A program made the translations under genes and the position numbers. Shown here in pieces: positions 40,971 to 44,662 of a stretch of DNA of 44,662 nt (position 1 is the first letter of the stretch; each line of letters starts with the position of its first letter). A model generated the notes under the pieces. That model saw nothing but the letters and a program-made list of their open reading frames with translations. It did not search any database and was not told where the DNA came from. The DNA lies in the NCBI GenBank assembly GCA_024711125.1, contig JANJTM010000067.1, forward strand, positions 1-44,662. The letters run 5' to 3'. This DNA comes from Rhodothermales bacterium. Its GTDB lineage: Bacteria; Bacteroidota; Rhodothermia; Rhodothermales; UBA10348.

Positions 40971-41009
40971 CTTCACGCAGTCGGGTCCGGGTTGCCGGAG
41001 CACTCCGGA

Positions 41010-41393
41010 CTACTTGAGCTCGACTTCGGCGCCGGCCTCTTCGAGCTTCGCCTTGATGGCGGCAGCCTCGTCCTTGGAAGCGGCAGCCTTGACGACGCCC
41101 GGGGCACCGTCGACCAGGTCCTTCGCCTCCTTGAGGCCGAGACCCGTGATGGCACGGACTTCCTTGATGACGTTGATCTTGTTGGCGCCGGCGGCCTTCA
41201 GGATGACGTCGAATTCGGTCTGCTCCTCGACCTCGGCGGCAGCGGCGCCACCGGCGGCGGGACCCGCGGCGACGGCCACGGCGGCAGCGGCCGGCTTGAT
41301 GCCGTACTGCTCCTCGAGGACCTTGGCGAGCTCGGCGGCTTCCTTGATCGTCAGGTTGACGAGGGTCTCGGCGATCTTGTTGATGTCAGCCAT
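41010..41393 (-). CDS. rplL: 50S ribosomal protein bL12 (L7/L12)
   Basis: 127 residues. The N-terminal dimerisation helices ([20 protein letters not shown]) are followed by the Ala/Gly-rich flexible hinge (about 33-50). The C-terminal factor-binding domain has [20 protein letters not shown] and [20 protein letters not shown]. It forms the ribosomal stalk on bL10 and recruits translational GTPases such as EF-Tu. Follows rplJ by 94 bases and has a strong Shine-Dalgarno sequence, fitting its fourfold stoichiometry. Confidence 0.97.
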   Translation of the reverse strand: MADINKIAETLVNLTIKEAAELAKVLEEQYGIKPAAAAVAVAAGPAAGGAAAAEVEEQTEFDVILKAAGANKINVIKEVRAITGLGLKEAKDLVDGAPGVVKAAASKDEAAAIKAKLEEAGAEVELK

Positions 41394-41402
41394 GGTATGG
41401 GG

Positions 41403-41409
41403 ACCTCCT
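41403..41409 (-). promoter_or_regulatory. Strong Shine-Dalgarno for rplL
   Basis: AGGAGGT on the minus strand, nine bases before the rplL ATG at 41393. It stands out because most genes in the window lack a clear ribosome-binding site. Confidence 0.75.
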
Positions 41410-41487
41410 GTGTCCTGCAGCTTTCTGCGTCCTCTCGGACTCGGCTGCGATTAAGGGTTGGGGGGTTATCGTTGCTGGGATGAAACG

Positions 41488-42018
41488 TCAGGCGTTCTCG
41501 CGCTCGGCGATCGTCTTGATCGCGCCGACCACGTTGCCGCCCTGGGCCTGCAGGGCGCCGACGACATTCGACATCGGCGACAGGAGCAGCCCGATGATCT
41601 CGCTCACGAGATCGGCCTTCGACTTGAGCTGCGTGAGGACCTCGAGGTCGTCGTCATGGTAGACGGCTCCTTCGACGTAGGCCCCCTTGAGCGAGGGCTT
41701 GTCAAGTCGCGACTCCTCGAGGTACTTCTTGAGGACCCGGGCGGGCTTCGAAGGCTCGTCGCTGAAGGCGACCGCCGTCGGGCCGTGCAGATGCTCGTAG
41801 ATTTCGTCGTAGCCGCCGATCGCGTCCATGGCGCGCTTCAGCAGCGTGTTCTTGACGACCTTGTAGTCGATTCCGGCCTCGCGGAAGGCCTTGCGCAGCT
41901 TTTCCACCTGCGCCACGGTGAGACCGGCGGCGTTGGTGAGGTAAATGGTGGGCGTCTGCTCGAGCTTACGGGTAAGCGCCTCGACCGCCGCCGCCTTCTG
42001 ATCCCTGTTCAGTGGCAT
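41488..42018 (-). CDS. rplJ: 50S ribosomal protein uL10
   Basis: 176 residues. N-terminal MPLNRDQKAAAVEALTRKLE and TIYLTNAAGLTVAQVEKLRK match the rRNA-binding domain. DYKVVKNTLLKRAMD and the segment GPTAVAFSDEPSKPARVLKK follow. The C-terminal helix that binds bL12 dimers ends the protein. It anchors the L12 stalk to 23S rRNA. An AGAGGT ribosome-binding site precedes the ATG. In E. coli L10-L12 represses its own leader; only 31 bases separate this gene from rplA here, so any such leader would overlap the end of rplA. Confidence 0.96.
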   Translation of the reverse strand: MPLNRDQKAAAVEALTRKLEQTPTIYLTNAAGLTVAQVEKLRKAFREAGIDYKVVKNTLLKRAMDAIGGYDEIYEHLHGPTAVAFSDEPSKPARVLKKYLEESRLDKPSLKGAYVEGAVYHDDDLEVLTQLKSKADLVSEIIGLLLSPMSNVVGALQAQGGNVVGAIKTIAERENA

Positions 42019-42049
42019 GTTCGTGACCTCTACGTCTTGGTTCGGGCGC

Positions 42050-42760
42050 CTAGCGCATCTGGCTCAGGATCTCGTTACGATCGACCGGGATGCCCGGGCC
42101 CATCGTCGTCGAGATGGTGATGGAGCGCACGTACGTGCCCTTGGCGGCCGACGGCCGGAGCCGCACGACCTCGCGAAGGAACGCCTCGGCGTTGGCGGCA
42201 AGCTGCTCCGCGGTGAAGGAGGCCTTGCCGATGGCCGTGTGCAGGTTTCCGAACTTGTCCACGCGGAAGTCGATCTTGCCCGCCTTGACCTCGCGTACGG
42301 CGTCGCCCACTTCCATGGTGACGGTGCCGCTCTTGGGGTTCGGCATGAGACCGCGGGGGCCGAGGACACGACCGAGGCGGCCGACCTTCGCCATCACGTC
42401 GGGCGTGGCGATCACGACGTCGAAGTCGGTCCAACCGTCCTTCTGGATCCGGTCGATGAGGTCGTCGAGCCCGACGTGATCGGCACCGGCCTGGCGGGCT
42501 TCCTCGTGCTTGCCGTCATTGGCCAGCACGAGCACCCGCACTTCCTTGCCGGTTCCGTGGGGCAGGGCGACGACGCCGCGCACCATCTGGTCGGCATGCC
42601 GGGGATCCACGCCGAGACGGACGTCGATGTCGACCGACTCGTCGAACTTCGCGGAGGCGGTCTGCTTCACCAGACCGACCGCGGTGGAGATCGCGAACGG
42701 GCCCTCCTGGGCGCCGACGATCTCGGAGAGGCGCTTGAAGCGCTTTCCTTTCCTGGACAT
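42050..42760 (-). CDS. rplA: 50S ribosomal protein uL1
   Basis: 236 residues from ATG 42760 ([18 protein letters not shown]). Conserved features are [40 protein letters not shown], and the L1 signature [19 protein letters not shown]. It binds 23S rRNA at the E-site stalk and, in other bacteria, represses the rplK-rplA mRNA. The frame is open upstream to 42979 but that extra part overlaps rplK and has no L1 sequence. Separated from rplK by 80 bases containing a hairpin. Confidence 0.97.
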   Translation of the reverse strand: MSRKGKRFKRLSEIVGAQEGPFAISTAVGLVKQTASAKFDESVDIDVRLGVDPRHADQMVRGVVALPHGTGKEVRVLVLANDGKHEEARQAGADHVGLDDLIDRIQKDGWTDFDVVIATPDVMAKVGRLGRVLGPRGLMPNPKSGTVTMEVGDAVREVKAGKIDFRVDKFGNLHTAIGKASFTAEQLAANAEAFLREVVRLRPSAAKGTYVRSITISTTMGPGIPVDRNEILSQMR

Positions 42761-42786
42761 GATCGTGTGATCTGTGCGGTTCAGAC

Positions 42787-42807
42787 GCCCGGGCCTTCGG
42801 TCCGGGC
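42787..42807 (-). promoter_or_regulatory. Hairpin between rplK and rplA
   Basis: Arms of nine bases (42787-42795 and 42799-42807, GCCCGGGCC with GGTCCGGGC) pair with one G-U wobble around a 3-base loop. There is no T-run. It could be an attenuator, a processing site or an L1-binding structure; the sequence alone does not decide. Confidence 0.35.
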
Positions 42808-42840
42808 TCCCGCCGTTTGCGCAAGACGCGACGCCGGGCC

Positions 42841-43281
42841 TCAGGCCTTGGCGGGCGCGCCCGTTACCTTGATGCCCATCGAGCGGGCGGTGCCGGCGAC
42901 CATCGAAGCGGCCTTCTCGACGTCGAACGCGTTGAGGTCGGCCATCTTCACCTGGGCGATCTCCCTGCACTGCTCCCACGTCACCGTGCCGGCCGTCTCG
43001 CGGAGCGGATCGGCCGCGCCCTTCTGGACCTTGGCCGCCTGCAGCAGCAGGACCGGCGCCGGCGGGCTCTTGACGATGAACGTGAAGGACTTGTCCGCGA
43101 ACACCGTGATGACCACGGGCAGGATGAGTCCCATGCGGTCCTGCGTCGCAGCGTTGAACTGCTTGCAGAACTCCATGATGTTGACGCCCTTCTGGCCGAG
43201 CGCGGGGCCGATCGGCGGGGCGGGGTTGGCCTGCCCGGCCTTGATCTGGAGCTTGATGTAGCCCTCTATCTTCTTCGCCAT
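42841..43281 (-). CDS. rplK: 50S ribosomal protein uL11
   Basis: 146 residues from ATG 43281. It starts [20 protein letters not shown] with the proline-rich [20 protein letters not shown] loop that binds 23S rRNA near the GTPase centre, the thiostrepton site. The C-terminal domain has [20 protein letters not shown] and ends with [10 protein letters not shown]. The open frame begins a few codons earlier at 43299, but the conserved start is MAKK. First ribosomal gene of the cluster, about 115 bases after nusG. Confidence 0.97.
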   Translation of the reverse strand: MAKKIEGYIKLQIKAGQANPAPPIGPALGQKGVNIMEFCKQFNAATQDRMGLILPVVITVFADKSFTFIVKSPPAPVLLLQAAKVQKGAADPLRETAGTVTWEQCREIAQVKMADLNAFDVEKAASMVAGTARSMGIKVTGAPAKA

Positions 43282-43299
43282 CGCGGATTCGCGGTGCAA

Positions 43300-43396
43300 A
43301 CGCCCCCGTCAGGAAGCTCCCGCCCTCGTTGTATTGAGTCGTACGGCTGCAGCGCCGTAGCCTAGATGAACCCCCCGAAAACCGGTTGGTTCCGGC
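43300..43396 (-). other. nusG-rplK intergenic segment with small hairpin
   Basis: Most of the 115-base gap between nusG and rplK. It holds a 6-base stem TACGGC (43342-43347) / GCCGTA (43354-43359) with a 6-base loop and no T-run. No promoter boxes are recognised. Leader control of rplK-rplA by uL1 is known in other bacteria and could involve this segment. Confidence 0.3.
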
Positions 43397-43957
43397 CTAT
43401 TCTTCGTGTTGTACCTGGAGGTAGTCCAGCTCGAGCGGGGTTCGCCGACCGAAGATCGAGACCATCACCTTGACCTTCATCTTGTCGGGGTATACCTCCT
43501 CGACGATGCCGTTGAAGTTGTTGAACGGCCCGTCCACGACCTTGACCGCCTCGCCGACGCGGAAAGGAATCTCGGGCTGCTCTCCCGCCTCCCGCACCTC
43601 GTCCATCTTGCCGAGGATCCGGTTCACCTCGTCGGGCCGCAGGGCGGTCGGCTCGTCCCCCGTCTTCAGGAAGTCGACGACCGACGGGATATCCTTGATG
43701 AGATGCGCCAGTTCCTTGTCCAGGAGCGCATGGATCAGGATGTACCCCGGGAAGAACGTCTTTTCCCGCGTCCGCTTCTTGCCGGCGCGCATCTCGAAGA
43801 CGGTCTCGGTCGGAATGACGATTCCATTCTCCGGATCGAGTCGATCGTGCAGACCGAGCCGGTTGATCTCACGCTCGAGGTACTGCTTCACTTTCTTCTC
43901 GTGGCCCGAGAAGGTGCGCAGGACGTACCACTTGCGGACGGCTTCGATTTTGGCCAT
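43397..43957 (-). CDS. nusG: Transcription termination/antitermination protein NusG
   Basis: 186 residues from ATG 43957. The NGN domain starts KWYVLRTFSGHEKKVKQYLE and includes KKRTREKTFFPGYILIHALL. The C-terminal KOW domain reads FRVGEAVKVVDGPFNNFNGI and continues through VEEVYPDKMKVKVMVSIFGR to the TPLELDYLQV end. It binds the RNA polymerase clamp and links it to Rho or the leading ribosome. The frame is open far upstream over secE and the tRNA, but those residues do not belong to NusG. 23 bases follow the secE stop. Confidence 0.97.
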   Translation of the reverse strand: MAKIEAVRKWYVLRTFSGHEKKVKQYLEREINRLGLHDRLDPENGIVIPTETVFEMRAGKKRTREKTFFPGYILIHALLDKELAHLIKDIPSVVDFLKTGDEPTALRPDEVNRILGKMDEVREAGEQPEIPFRVGEAVKVVDGPFNNFNGIVEEVYPDKMKVKVMVSIFGRRTPLELDYLQVQHEE

Positions 43958-43980
43958 GGTGTTGGGTCGGACGCGGACGA

Positions 43981-44163
43981 TCAGCCGTAAACGACTTCCA
44001 GCACGATGCTGATCAGGCGGTCGGCTCCGAAAATGAACAGGGAGATGATGACCGTCGCCACGAGGGTGATCGCCGTGTTGGCGATCAACTCCTGCTGCGT
44101 AGGCCAGCTCACCTTGCGCATCTCCTTGGCGACGTCTTCCAGGTAGGCCTTGATCTTGTCCAT
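43981..44163 (-). CDS. secE: Preprotein translocase subunit SecE
   Basis: 60 residues, the short single-helix form. The amphipathic segment YLEDVAKEMRKVSWPTQQEL carries the conserved VSWPT motif. It is followed by one transmembrane helix (TAITLVATVIISLFIFGADR). SecE clamps SecY in the inner-membrane translocon. An AAGGAA ribosome-binding site precedes the ATG. It lies between tRNA-Trp and nusG, the classical place. Confidence 0.96.
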   Translation of the reverse strand: MDKIKAYLEDVAKEMRKVSWPTQQELIANTAITLVATVIISLFIFGADRLISIVLEVVYG

Positions 44164-44216
44164 TGGGATTCCTTCTTCGCGGTGGCGCCGTCAGGCGCCG
44201 TGAGCGGTCCGTGCGG

Positions 44217-44289
<73 letters not shown>

Positions 44290-44310
44290 ATCGAAAACTT
44301 GCCGCTTCCG

Positions 44311-44343
44311 AAAAAGGCAACGGCGGCTTGCGCCGCCTGCCTT
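44311..44343 (-). terminator. Intrinsic terminator after tuf
   Basis: An inner stem GGCGGC (44322-44327) / GCCGCC (44332-44337) and an outer stem AAGGCA (44314-44319) / TGCCTT (44338-44343), with a 2-base bulge. On the minus strand it ends in TTTTT. It lies about 50 bases past the tuf stop and ahead of tRNA-Trp. Confidence 0.8.
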
Positions 44344-44352
44344 CACCCCATC

Positions 44353-44374
44353 CCGCTTCTGCAGGCAGAAGCGG
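44353..44374 (-). terminator. Second hairpin directly after tuf
   Basis: A perfect 10-base inverted repeat CCGCTTCTGC (44353-44362) / GCAGAAGCGG (44365-44374), 16 bases past the tuf stop. No T-run follows. It may stabilise the tuf mRNA end or assist the terminator beyond it. Confidence 0.45.
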
Positions 44375-44389
44375 TGGAAACGCAGGGGC

Positions 44390-44662
44390 TTACTTGATGA
44401 TCTTGGACACCACGCCGGCGCCGACGGTGCGGCCGCCTTCGCGGATCGCGAAACGCAGGCCTTCGTCCATCGCCACCGGGTTGATGAGCTGCACGGTCAT
44501 CTTGATGTTGTCGCCCGGCATCACCATCTCCGTGCCCTCCGGCAGCGTCACCGCACCGGTGAGGTCCGTGGTACGGAAGTAGAACTGCGGACGGTAGCCC
44601 TTGAAGAACGGGGTGTGGCGGCCGCCTTCGTCCTTCGACAGCACGTACACCTCGGCCTCGAA
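44390..44662 (-). CDS. tuf: Elongation factor Tu, C-terminal part (cut by window edge)
   Basis: Only the last 90 codons are present; the gene continues past the window end. The fragment reads [20 protein letters not shown], then [35 protein letters not shown] and the end [19 protein letters not shown]. This is domain III of EF-Tu, which delivers aminoacyl-tRNA to the ribosome. Its place ahead of tRNA-Trp and secE matches the common bacterial arrangement. Confidence 0.96.
   Translation of the reverse strand, partial: FEAEVYVLSKDEGGRHTPFFKGYRPQFYFRTTDLTGAVTLPEGTEMVMPGDNIKMTVQLINPVAMDEGLRFAIREGGRTVGAGVVSKIIK

Noticed and set aside
41010-44163. A possible inserted or horizontally acquired segment in the ribosomal gene block
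   Set aside because: Gene order from secE to rpoC is the standard bacterial one and the base composition is the same as in the rest of the window.

Overview
The window is very GC-rich (about two thirds G+C by eye) and gene-dense. It looks like a piece of a bacterial chromosome from the FCB superphylum, most likely Rhodothermota. Three things point there. The large secreted protein at 16259-19978 ends in a type IX-secretion-style sorting domain with a YPNPFNP motif. RpoB carries the Bacteroidetes/Rhodothermota-style [19 protein letters not shown] stretch. Many genes also lack a strong Shine-Dalgarno sequence. The phylum call is an inference; no rRNA gene is present to settle it.

Layout. (1) 137-7627, plus strand: a tight four-gene operon of a hybrid histidine kinase, a Ser/Thr kinase with a long TPR array, a two-AAA Clp-family ATPase, and a receiver protein fused to a kinase-like ATPase that has lost its phospho-acceptor histidine. 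This is the best candidate for an undescribed system. (2) 7643-15991, minus strand: a run of six genes transcribed from 15991 downward. They encode a TPR protein, a kinase/M23 peptidase/class-III aminotransferase fusion, a SUMF1-fold protein without the formylglycine-generating cysteines, a Tat-exported Gfo/Idh/MocA oxidoreductase, an ApbE flavin transferase apparently starting at CTG, and a Tat-exported sugar isomerase-like TIM barrel. (3) 16259-19978, plus strand: a 1239-residue secreted protein with four 108-residue-period Cys repeats, two DUF11 domains, a propeller-like region and the sorting domain. (4) 20054-28493, minus strand: a lipid-catabolism cluster of two acyl-CoA ligases, FadE-like acyl-CoA dehydrogenase, an acyl-CoA carboxylase beta subunit and a hotdog thioesterase. 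(5) 28662-32471: a DUF4097-like beta-repeat protein (minus), divergent from a phosphodiester glycosidase lipoprotein, peptidase T and a small membrane protein (plus), then a second small membrane protein (minus). (6) 32596-44662, minus strand: the conserved core tuf - tRNA-Trp - secE - nusG - rplK - rplA - rplJ - rplL - rpoB - rpoC, with clear hairpins after tuf, between rplL and rpoB, and after rpoC.

The signalling operon plausibly couples sensing (PAS kinase) to phosphorylation and protein remodelling. The second block looks like an envelope sugar/redox module plus an amino-alcohol or phospho-amine enzyme. The lipid cluster would activate acyl chains, run the first beta-oxidation step and carboxylate an acyl-CoA. 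No mobile element, CRISPR array or prophage was seen. The very long antisense open frames opposite rpoB, rpoC and others are GC-driven shadows.
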